From Deltaproteobacteria bacterium (GTDB lineage: Bacteria; Desulfobacterota; Desulfomonilia; UBA1062), in assembly GCA_020053185.1 (NCBI GenBank), contig JAGVNP010000280.1, forward strand, positions 1 to 7,906: DNA of 7,906 nucleotides. Reading direction: 5' to 3'. Positions 1-5,699 of this stretch are shown in pieces. Every line of letters begins with the position of its first letter. Position 1 is the first letter of the stretch. Below the pieces are notes generated by a model, which was given only the letters and a program-made list of their open reading frames with translations, was not told the DNA's origin and ran no database searches. Made by a program: the position numbers and the translations under genes.

Positions 1-552
1 CACTACATAAACAGCGGCTATGATGTGGTGTATTCATGCACATCATGCGGACTTACGCTCTCAAGGGATTATCCGGGCATACTTCAAATCCCGGAAGGAA
101 AGAGAATTGCCGAGAATACCTACAGTGTTGCAGAATATATTTTGAAACTAATCGAAGAAGGTTATGCAAAGCCTGAATTCAGGCCAGTTGAGATGAAGGT
201 CGCATATCATGTAGCGTGTCATTTGCGGGCACTTGGAATCGGATACCCCGTAACCCAGGTATTCGACATGATCCCCGGGCTTGAGTACAAGGTATTCGAA
301 GACCATTGCTGCGGTCTCTCAGGATCGTACGGATTCAAGGAAAAGAATAAAGAAGTCTCCATAAAACTTGGCAAGCTTGCAACACAACCAATAGTCGAAT
401 ATGCGCCGGATGCAATTGTTGCTGACTGCGGTGCGTGCCGCATGCAGCTTGGAAATTTTGCAGACATAAAGACCCTTGATCCATCAGAGATCATTTTCAA
501 GTCATTAAAGAAGTCCTTTATGGATAAACTTTTCGTGGAGGAAGATATATGA
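1..552 (+). CDS. GlpC/HdrB-like CCG-domain (cysteine-rich) protein, C-terminal part
   Basis: The frame is open from base 1 to the TGA at 550-552, so this is the 3' part (183 codons) of a gene that begins before the window. Visible residues include the tail of a first cysteine-rich domain (CTSCG, about residues 13-17) and a complete second CCG domain: Cys about 73, HCCG about 102-105 followed by a GSYGF stretch, and CGAC about 143-146. This C-X29-CC-X38-CXXC layout is the family signature that binds a non-cubane 4Fe-4S cluster. The HCCGLSGSYGF context resembles the C-terminus of GlpC, the membrane-anchoring electron-transfer subunit of anaerobic glycerol-3-phosphate dehydrogenase, and related Hdr-type oxidoreductase subunits. 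The N-terminal ferredoxin domain expected of GlpC would lie outside the window. Its stop overlaps the transketolase start (ATGA), so the two are probably translationally coupled. The electron donor and acceptor cannot be told from here. Confidence 0.88.
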   Translation, partial: HYINSGYDVVYSCTSCGLTLSRDYPGILQIPEGKRIAENTYSVAEYILKLIEEGYAKPEFRPVEMKVAYHVACHLRALGIGYPVTQVFDMIPGLEYKVFEDHCCGLSGSYGFKEKNKEVSIKLGKLATQPIVEYAPDAIVADCGACRMQLGNFADIKTLDPSEIIFKSLKKSFMDKLFVEEDI

Positions 553-2408
553 TAAAGACCCTCTCTGCATCAATGCTGGATGAGATAAAAGAAAGAGCAG
601 AAAAGTCTCGGGCAGACATCATTGCCATGACCTATCTTGCAGGATCAGGCCATCCTGGCGGGTCCATGTCTTCCATCGATATATACACGCTTTTATATCA
701 TGTAGTTGATACGGACAAAGACAAGGTGATCGTCAGCCATGGACATACATCGCCTGGCGTATACTCTGCTCTGGCTCGAAAGGGACTCTTTTATCCAAAA
801 GAAGTTATCAAGGGATTCAGAAGATTGGGCAGTATCTTTGAGGGCCATGTTGAGCCGACAGTGCCTGGTGTTGTGTGGGGCACAGGAAATCTCGGTCAGG
901 GGCTGTCAGTTGCATGCGGATATGCAGTTGCAGCAAGGGTCAAGAAAGAAGATGCAGACTTTTTTGTAGTCATGGGCGATGGCGAGCAGCAGAAAGGCCA
1001 GATCTCAGAGGCGCGGCGCTTTATCAGAAAATACAGTCTCAACAATATTACTGTGATCATTGACAACAACAAGCTGCAGATCTCAGGGGATCGTAACAAG
1101 GTCATGCCCCAGAATCTCAAAGCAGAATATGAAGAGGCAGGGTTTGTTGTTCTTGAGATCGATGGACATGATATCAAGCAAATCTATGATGCGATCTCTA
1201 AGGCAGTAAATGATGCAGCAAAACCCTATGCCATCCTTGCCAATACTGTAATGGGCAAAGGCGTATCCTTCATGGAAAACAAAGCTGATTATCATGGTAG
1301 GCCATTGAACAAAGAAGAGATGCAAAAAGCCATCTCTGAAATCAAACTGGAATGGCCGCTGGAAGAGCTGGAGGCGTTAAGAAAAGAGCCGATTAGCGGC
1401 GTGTGTTCTGCGCATTCTGTTCCTTTTCCAAAGGTGAACCCGGGAAAGCCTAAAGACTATGATAAAACCGTATCTACAGACAACAGGTCTGCAATGGGTG
1501 ATGCTCTCGCTGATGTTGCAGAAGCGAACAAGGATGTAGCCTTTGTGGTATTTGACTGCGATCTTGCAGGCTCGGTAAAAACTGCGAAATTCGGCAGCAA
1601 ATTTCCTGACAGGTTTTTTCAGGCAGGAATTTCCGAACATAACACAGCGGTCATGGCAGGTGCTGCATCAACATGCGGCGTAATAAGCGTGTTTGCAGAT
1701 TTCGGCATGTTCGGCATTGATGAGACCTATAATCAGCAGAGGCTAAATGGAATCAATAATGCGCATGTGAAACTTCTCTGCACGCATGTGGGGATCGATG
1801 TGGGAGAAGACGGCAAGACGCACCAGTGCATCGATTACCTTGGTCTTATGCGAAACACCGGTTTTAATGTGATCGTACCTATTGATCCGAAAGAGACCGA
1901 TTTGGCCACAAGATGGGCGCTTACCAATCCCGGAAATTGCCTTGTGGCTATGGGAAGATCAAAGACGCCAATCATCACGGATAAAGCAGGAGAGGTTATT
2001 GTAAAAGAGTTTGTTTATGGAGCGGCATACCATTTGCGCAAAGGCGATATGGCAACGTTGTTCAGCTTGGGAGCAATGAGTGCGAATGCAATTCGTGTCT
2101 GGGAGATCTTAGCGGAAAAGGGAATTAAAATTGAAGTTGTGGGCGTGTCCTGTCCGCTTAACATTGAGGTTAAAGAAATAGCAGATGCTGCAAAAAGAGG
2201 GCCTGTGTTTGTGGTAGAAGATCATCTTGAAATCTCAGGTCTTGCGAATCAGATCGCGTATATTGCTGCAACGAACAATATTGCAATAGATCTTATGCCA
2301 ATGGGCGTAAAAGGATTCCCTCCATCAGGGCCTTCCAATGCATGCTACAAACATTATGGGCTTGACCCGGAATCGATAGCTGGTACAATTATGAATAAAA
2401 TAAGATGA
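549..2408 (+). CDS. tkt: Transketolase (single-chain, about 620-residue type)
   Basis: Full-length ThDP-dependent transketolase of 619 aa, which moves two-carbon ketol units between sugar phosphates in the non-oxidative pentose phosphate pathway; cytoplasmic. Visible motifs are GSGHPGGSMSS (residues 32-42), SHGH (63-66), the ThDP/Mg-binding GDGE (143-146) leading to DNN (172-174), and the pyrimidine-domain GISEHN (360-365), whose Glu363 is the expected catalytic glutamate that activates ThDP. The N-terminal ThDP domain, the pyrimidine domain (from about residue 313) and a C-terminal domain are all on one chain. Many anaerobes split the enzyme into two about-300-residue halves; this one is nearer in length to the animal-type enzymes than to the about-660-residue E. 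coli TktA. The ATG is fixed by a 4-nt overlap with the upstream CCG-domain gene. The stop TGA lies just before the next gene's Shine-Dalgarno. Confidence 0.95.
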   Translation: MIKTLSASMLDEIKERAEKSRADIIAMTYLAGSGHPGGSMSSIDIYTLLYHVVDTDKDKVIVSHGHTSPGVYSALARKGLFYPKEVIKGFRRLGSIFEGHVEPTVPGVVWGTGNLGQGLSVACGYAVAARVKKEDADFFVVMGDGEQQKGQISEARRFIRKYSLNNITVIIDNNKLQISGDRNKVMPQNLKAEYEEAGFVVLEIDGHDIKQIYDAISKAVNDAAKPYAILANTVMGKGVSFMENKADYHGRPLNKEEMQKAISEIKLEWPLEELEALRKEPISGVCSAHSVPFPKVNPGKPKDYDKTVSTDNRSAMGDALADVAEANKDVAFVVFDCDLAGSVKTAKFGSKFPDRFFQAGISEHNTAVMAGAASTCGVISVFADFGMFGIDETYNQQRLNGINNAHVKLLCTHVGIDVGEDGKTHQCIDYLGLMRNTGFNVIVPIDPKETDLATRWALTNPGNCLVAMGRSKTPIITDKAGEVIVKEFVYGAAYHLRKGDMATLFSLGAMSANAIRVWEILAEKGIKIEVVGVSCPLNIEVKEIADAAKRGPVFVVEDHLEISGLANQIAYIAATNNIAIDLMPMGVKGFPPSGPSNACYKHYGLDPESIAGTIMNKIR

Positions 2409-2412
2409 AGAT

Positions 2413-2420
2413 AAGGAGGG
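2413..2420 (+). promoter_or_regulatory. Shine-Dalgarno deciding the start of the small exported protein
   Basis: AAGGAGGG lies 5 nt before the ATG at 2426. A start at 2405, 21 nt upstream in the same frame, would place this motif inside the coding region and add charged residues (MKIRRAS) ahead of a good signal peptide. The 2426 start is therefore preferred. Confidence 0.8.
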
Positions 2421-2425
2421 CATCG

Positions 2426-2758
2426 ATGAAAAAGGTTATTACCATTATCGCAGCTATAATTTGTATTGCAATGGTTCCTCAGAAAAGCATGGCAATGTCT
2501 TCATCATCCCTGCAGATTATTGGCGAGGACTGCTTGTGGGGGTTTGCCATCGGAGCACTTGTGGGTGCTACTACTTTGGCATTTGCAAATGATCCTGGTG
2601 ATATTGCGGGCCGCCGCATTGCGCAGGGCGCGAGCATTGGCACTATCTGCGGACTTGGGTTTGGATTTTACGAGATCGCTCCCATGTTTCAGTCAATGGA
2701 AGATCCTGTGACAAAAGAAAAGAGATATGCGTTCAGTATAACAGTGCCGATAAAGTAA
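2426..2758 (+). CDS. Small exported glycine-rich hydrophobic protein, function unknown
   Basis: 110 aa. I do not recognise a named family. The N-terminus is a Sec-type signal peptide: MKK, a hydrophobic core (about residues 4-17), and a likely cleavage after SMA (residue 23). The mature part has two glycine-spaced hydrophobic stretches. Gly39/43/47 has the i+4 spacing of a glycine zipper, and a second lies around Gly68-Gly80 with Gly68/72/76 in the same spacing. A charged loop with DPGDIAGRR separates them. The tail (YAFSITVPIK) looks like a terminal beta strand. This suggests a small periplasmic or envelope-associated membrane protein. The start is set by the strong Shine-Dalgarno at 2413-2420. 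It follows the transketolase by 17 nt and is likely cotranscribed, but nothing links it functionally to sugar metabolism. Two cysteines (36 and 75) remain in the mature protein. Confidence 0.75.
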   Translation: MKKVITIIAAIICIAMVPQKSMAMSSSSLQIIGEDCLWGFAIGALVGATTLAFANDPGDIAGRRIAQGASIGTICGLGFGFYEIAPMFQSMEDPVTKEKRYAFSITVPIK

Positions 2759-2760
2759 TA

Positions 2761-3035
2761 GTAACTACCCAGGTATTCAGTAGTCAGGAGACAGAAGCCA
2801 GAATCTAATGGCTAGGTGTCAGGGATTAGTTGTAAGCAACTTATAACCCTGTGAAATCTTGCCAAAGACGGGACGATCTCCGATCGTATTCCACAGGGTT
2901 AACCACTCAACTGTTAAACCATTTGATTTTTTCCCTGTTAAATAGCCTTCGGCTAAGATTTGCACAGCAAAGCTTGAACCTTTAATCTTTCTCTTCTGGG
3001 TGCTGAATTCTGTATTCTGTCTCCTGAATAGTTAC
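2761..3035. repeat. Inverted-repeat-bounded intergenic element (copy 1, MITE-like)
   Basis: The 275-bp stretch begins with GTAACTACCCAGGTATTC and ends with the reverse complement of GTAACTATTCAGGAGACAG, so both ends carry GTAACTAyyCAGG inward. The same two end types bound the element at 5434-5660 in the opposite orientation. The left end (2761-2787) matches the reverse complement of 5634-5660 at 25 of 27 positions by eye. The right end (3014-3035) matches 5434-5455 at 19 of 22. No coding frame or recognisable protein is seen inside, and no clear target-site duplication flanks it. It fills the gap between two convergent genes. Confidence 0.65.
2845..2900. repeat. Nested inverted repeat, possible structured RNA or bidirectional terminator
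   Basis: AACCCTGTGAAA (2845-2856) pairs with TTCCACAGGGTT (2889-2900) at 11 of 12 positions. Inside it sits a perfect small hairpin, ACGATC-TCC-GATCGT (2873-2887). Neighbouring short hairpins are AGTTG-TAAG-CAACT (2828-2841), TAGCC-TTC-GGCTA (2943-2955) and AAGATTTGC-ACA-GCAAAGCTT (2955-2975, one mismatch). None is directly followed by a clean T-tract, so a terminator role is only possible. The palindrome may itself be a small inserted repeat. Confidence 0.5.
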
Positions 3036-3042
3036 GGAATAT

Positions 3043-4569
3043 TTATCCCCTTAGCTTCCTGATGCCCATGATCCAGAGCAGCCCGAAGTAGACAGCAGCA
3101 GCTGTCACTATGCAAGCCATGAGCATTGACACGCTGTAAGTATTAAACCCTTGTGTCCAAAAATGCATCTTCAAGATAGGATAGATGCAGAGTGCCATGA
3201 CAAACCCGGCAACAGTCATTTTAAGGCAAGAGGTATAGTACGTCTTCGGGATAGACACCCCTCTTTTGACGAGCAGATAATAAAGGATGATGAGCTGAAC
3301 GATCACTGCAATACTTGATGCTAGCGCGATGCCGGAGTGCTTCATAAAAGGCATCAAGATCAGACAGAACACCACGTTAATAACAAGAGAGATCCAGGAA
3401 GTGCGCACTGCGATATTTGCCTGCTGCATGGCATAGAAGCCCTGGGTAAAGATACGGGAAGCGCCGATTGCCCAGATGCTTATTGAATACATTTTAAGTG
3501 CATCTGCAGTTGCAATTGCATCTGCAAACGAGAAACTCCCCCGCACAAAGAGTATGGTCATTAGCGGCTCTGCAGTCACATACATGCCTATCGATGCAGG
3601 GATGGTAAACAGCAGAATTGCGTTTATGGATTTTCCCATAAGGTTTGACATCTCGGTGGAATCTGTCTTTGAAAATGCCTTGCTCATCGCAGGAAGCATC
3701 ACATTTCCTACTGAAAAGGCGAATATTCCCAAGGGAAGCTCGGTAAGTCTGTTTGCATAGTAGAGGAAAGATACGCTGCCCCGCGGCAGGAATGATGCAA
3801 GCAAAGTACCGATCAGCACATTTACCTGATAGATGGATGCTGCAATTGCACTAATGCCCATGAGCTTTGCAACCTGCGTTATCCTTGGGTCTTTGAGATC
3901 AAGGTATGGCCGCAAATTTATTTTAAGCCTTTTTAAAGGTTTGATCTGGATAATTATCTGGGCAATGCCGCCTATGATCACGCCCCATGCAAGGGCATCT
4001 GCAGGGGAAGAGAAAAAAGGAATGAATTTATAGAAGACTACAGGAATAGCGATTACGCATATGTTGAGAATGATCGGTGCTGCAGCAGGCGCAGCAAAAT
4101 GTCCGAGAGAATTTAGCATGCCGCCCATAAGAGCCAGGATGCTTACCAGAAGGATAAACGGAAACATGATACGTGTGAGACGCAGAGCAATATCGAATGC
4201 CTCAGTATGCAAAAATCCCGGTGCAGTAATAGCTACGACCAGGGGCGAAGCTATTTCTCCAACAACCACGATTATTCCTACCGCAAGGGTTAGGAAGGTG
4301 GTTACATTCCTTGCCATGATAAGGGCTTTTTCAAAGCCCTCTTTTTCGAGTGTTTCGTTGAATACAGGTATGAATGCGACGTTTGTTGCGCCTTCTGCCA
4401 AAAGTCTGCGGAGCATATTGGGGATTCTGAATGCGACAAAAAATGCATCAGCGATTAACCCTGCACCGAGCAGCCATGCTGTAACCACATCCCGGATAAA
4501 GCCAAAGACCCTACTCACTGCAGTGAGCAGACCCACAGTTGCTATGTGCTTGTGAAATGAACTCTTCAT
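3043..4569 (-). CDS. murJ: Lipid II flippase MurJ (MviN family)
   Basis: 508 aa, the usual length for MurJ, a polytopic inner-membrane protein (normally 14 helices) that flips lipid II to the periplasmic face for peptidoglycan synthesis. The N-terminus carries the family hallmarks: SRVFGFIRD (residues 19-27), ADAFFVAFRIPNMLRRLLAEG (from residue 40) and an AFIPVF segment. The mid-protein YANRLTELPLGIFAFSVGNVMLP stretch matches the conserved central cavity helix. Hydrophobic segments continue to the C-terminus, which ends in a short basic tail (GIRKLRG). The arginine/aspartate pairs in the first helices (Arg20, Arg26, Asp27, Arg48) fit the positively charged cavity described for MurJ. It lies 96 nt downstream of the DUF1573 gene on the same strand. 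No Shine-Dalgarno precedes the ATG; the upstream bases are AT-rich degenerate repeats. The protein start is nevertheless well placed against the family. Confidence 0.95.
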   Translation of the reverse strand: MKSSFHKHIATVGLLTAVSRVFGFIRDVVTAWLLGAGLIADAFFVAFRIPNMLRRLLAEGATNVAFIPVFNETLEKEGFEKALIMARNVTTFLTLAVGIIVVVGEIASPLVVAITAPGFLHTEAFDIALRLTRIMFPFILLVSILALMGGMLNSLGHFAAPAAAPIILNICVIAIPVVFYKFIPFFSSPADALAWGVIIGGIAQIIIQIKPLKRLKINLRPYLDLKDPRITQVAKLMGISAIAASIYQVNVLIGTLLASFLPRGSVSFLYYANRLTELPLGIFAFSVGNVMLPAMSKAFSKTDSTEMSNLMGKSINAILLFTIPASIGMYVTAEPLMTILFVRGSFSFADAIATADALKMYSISIWAIGASRIFTQGFYAMQQANIAVRTSWISLVINVVFCLILMPFMKHSGIALASSIAVIVQLIILYYLLVKRGVSIPKTYYTSCLKMTVAGFVMALCIYPILKMHFWTQGFNTYSVSMLMACIVTAAAVYFGLLWIMGIRKLRG

Positions 4570-4602
4570 TATTCAGTAAATAGTAGCAAGTGAGGGCTGG
4601 CG

Positions 4603-4637
4603 AGTAAATAGTGAAAAGTAAAAAGTAAACAGTGAAT
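4603..4637. repeat. Degenerate AGTRAAA short tandem repeat
   Basis: A run of imperfect 6-8-base units (AGTAAAT, AGTGAAA, AGTAAAA, AGTAAAC, AGTGAAT) fills the gap between murJ and the DUF1573 gene. A related AGTAAAT unit recurs at 4575-4581. It looks like slippage-generated intergenic repeat and has no coding role that I can support. Confidence 0.5.
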
Positions 4638-4651
4638 GGGGAAACGTTTAC
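4612..4651 (-). terminator. Weak candidate terminator after the DUF1573 gene
   Basis: Read on the minus strand, GTAAAC (4651-4646) can pair with GTTTAC (4630-4625), with two further pairs across a bulged T. A T-rich run (TTTTTACTTTTC, 4624-4613) follows. The stem is AT-rich and the loop is long, so termination would be inefficient. It coincides with the degenerate repeat and may be accidental. Confidence 0.25.
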
Positions 4652-4665
4652 AGTTCATCCATCGC

Positions 4666-5382
4666 CTAGTTTGAAGTTTGAGGAGGAGCTGTAACTTCTG
4701 CCTGAACCCTGATCACTTTGTTTTCTGCTGGGTCAGTGCCTGTAATGATGGTTACGGTTCCAAAGAATGCCTTTGCCTCGTTAGGCGCAAACAGCAGGGT
4801 CACGGTCTTTCTTTTTTTAGGCTTTAATGTGAATTTTTTTTCACCGCGTATGCGTAGAATTTTATCAGGGCTTGTTTTAATGTCAGTTATAGATAGAGGT
4901 TTTTCGTCTTTATTGGATATAGTGATCTCTTTCTTATATGTGTCTCCTTTTGAAACCTTGCCGAAGTTTATGGAAAGAGGCCGTACTACCAGGGTTTCAT
5001 TGACATCAAAGCTTAAGTTTAGGGTAATCTCTTTATTCTCAGGGTCATTGGTAATGACATGGATGGTCTTCTTCACCTTACCGCTGCTGAAATAAGAAGT
5101 AGAGACGCTCATCTTTATAGTTACTGATTTTCCAGGAGCAATTTCCTGCCCCTCCGGGGCAGTTACAGTTGCGCCTCAACAACGCTTGATTTCTTTTAGA
5201 AGAAGAGGTTCGTCCCCTGTGTTTTTCAAAATAAATTCATGGACGATCTCTTTTCCCTTTAGCACCTCTCCTGCGTCGAAGTCAGGCTGATCGATAAAGG
5301 CACGCGGATTTGCGTAGGCAAATGTCAGTGCGAGAAAAAGAAGGATAACCAAAAAGAACACACTGCGCAATAATCTGATCAT
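4666..5382 (-). CDS. Probable selenoprotein: exported two-domain DUF1573 (ASH-like) protein with in-frame UGA (Sec69)
   Basis: Read through the TGA at 5176-5178, this is one 238-aa protein. Residues 1-24 are a signal peptide (basic start, long hydrophobic core, AYA cleavage site). Domain 1 (about 28-128) is a DUF1573/ASH Ig-like fold: FDAGEVLKGK, HEFILKNTGDEPL, then the redox segment Cys68-Sec69-Gly-Ala-Thr-Val, IAPGKS and VITNDP. Domain 2 (about 130-232) repeats the fold (INFGKVSKGDTYKKEITISNK) without cysteine. DUF1573 proteins usually have Cys-Gly-Cys-Thr here; the TGA falls on the first Cys if Thr-Val is aligned. Both halves are in one frame with no other stop. The start has AAGGAGGT 6 nt upstream. 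A SECIS-like hairpin follows the TGA. An envelope redox or metal role is inferred. The alternative is a nonsense mutation or sequencing error, with 5176-5382 and 4666-5112 called as two genes. Confidence 0.75.
5146..5178 (-). promoter_or_regulatory. Candidate bacterial SECIS element with Sec UGA codon
   Basis: On the minus strand, the TGA (5178-5176) is followed after 13 nt by CTGCCCC-GGA-GGGGCAG (5162-5146). This is a perfect 7-bp GC-rich stem with a 3-nt loop whose first two bases are G. The loop starts 20 nt after the UGA. General bacterial SECIS models ask for an apical stem of at least 4 bp, a short loop with G in its first two positions and a UGA-to-loop distance of roughly 16-37 nt; all are met. 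The stem lies in coding sequence (Ala-Pro-Glu-Gly-Gln). The bulged U of the E. coli fdhF element is not seen. Confidence 0.65.
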
Positions 5383-5388
5383 ATGATT

Positions 5389-5396
5389 ACCTCCTT
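5389..5396 (-). promoter_or_regulatory. Shine-Dalgarno of the DUF1573 selenoprotein gene
   Basis: AAGGAGGT on the minus strand, 6 nt before the ATG at 5382-5380, is a near-perfect anti-16S match. Its presence argues that the frame interrupted by TGA is still being translated rather than being dead. Confidence 0.8.
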
Positions 5397-5406
5397 AGCG
5401 ATAGGT

Positions 5407-5412
5407 ATCATA
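5407..5412 (-). promoter_or_regulatory. Weak candidate -10 box upstream of the DUF1573 gene
   Basis: TATGAT on the minus strand matches the sigma-70 -10 consensus at 5 of 6 positions. No good -35 hexamer lies 16-18 nt upstream (the best nearby, TTGAAT, is only 12 nt away), and the 5' leader would be very short. It is offered only as a possibility. Confidence 0.2.
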
Positions 5413-5433
5413 ACGGTTTTTAAAATTCAAATC

Positions 5434-5660
5434 GTAACTGCTCAGGAGTCAGAATTCAGGAGCCGGAATTCTGAATAGAAGCAGTATAAGCCTCCAGCAA
5501 TTTACTTACTTCTTCAAGTTGGGACATTAAATGAGATGTATCCCCATAACCAAGATCTTTTTTCAAAATTAAATAGTACCAGCATTCTTCAAGAGAGCCT
5601 TGTGTAATATTCGTATCTTCTGTCTCCTGTCTACTGACTACTGGATACCTGAGTAGTTAC
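5434..5660. repeat. Inverted-repeat-bounded intergenic element (copy 2, opposite orientation)
   Basis: The 227-bp stretch starts with GTAACTGCTCAGGAGTCAG and ends with the reverse complement of GTAACTACTCAGGTATCC. Each end matches the opposite end of the element at 2761-3035, so the two copies are the same family inserted in opposite orientations. The interior contains repeated CAGGAG/CAGAATTC units near the left end and the four-helix-bundle remnant on the minus strand. It occupies most of the divergent gap (5383-5699); the rest of that gap holds only the ribosome-binding sites and presumed promoters of the flanking genes. Confidence 0.65.
5456..5605 (-). pseudogene. Remnant of a four-helix-bundle (S23 / 23S rRNA IVS-like) protein, C-terminal half
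   Basis: The minus strand reads an uninterrupted stretch of about 49 codons ending at the TGA 5458-5456. It contains GSLEECWYYLILKKDLGYGD, then an amphipathic helix with LEEVSKLLEAY. This is the typical C-terminal half of the small four-helix-bundle proteins (about 115-130 aa) found as 23S rRNA intervening-sequence proteins and as stand-alone genes in many environmental bacteria. The N-terminal two helices are missing: upstream of about 5605 the sequence runs straight into the flanking repeat, and I see no start codon with a ribosome-binding site. The stop codon lies inside the other flanking repeat, so the gene and repeats probably formed one cassette. Recognition is from the motif pattern only. 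Confidence 0.65.
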
Positions 5661-5699
5661 GTGGTATATAGAAAAAACGAAGCGTAAAGGAGTTGTTAT

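Noticed and set aside
2571..2758. CRISPR array or tandem coding repeat in the intergenic or glycine-rich region
   Set aside because: No regularly spaced direct repeats are present; the glycine spacing is protein-level only.
2814..2824. Shared GGTGTCAGGG at 2815-2824 and 7868-7877
   Set aside because: Only 10 bases match and the flanks differ; chance cannot be excluded without a genome-wide count.
4061..4555. 164-codon open frame on the plus strand opposite murJ
   Set aside because: It lies antisense within the conserved murJ coding region, and its composition (many Arg, Ala and Thr, no recognisable domain) is what an antisense shadow of a membrane protein looks like.
4569..4658. 29-codon minus-strand open frame just upstream of murJ
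   Set aside because: Its sequence is a translation of the degenerate AGTRAAA repeat and it has no ribosome-binding site; kept only as a note on the murJ leader.
4718..5095. Plus-strand open frame opposite the DUF1573 second domain
   Set aside because: It is antisense to the well-supported Ig-like domain and has no recognisable motif or start signal.
5113..5178. TGA as a reassigned sense codon (alternative genetic code) rather than Sec
   Set aside because: TGA is the natural stop of the CCG-domain gene (550-552) and of transketolase (2406-2408), and no other gene in the window has an internal TGA.
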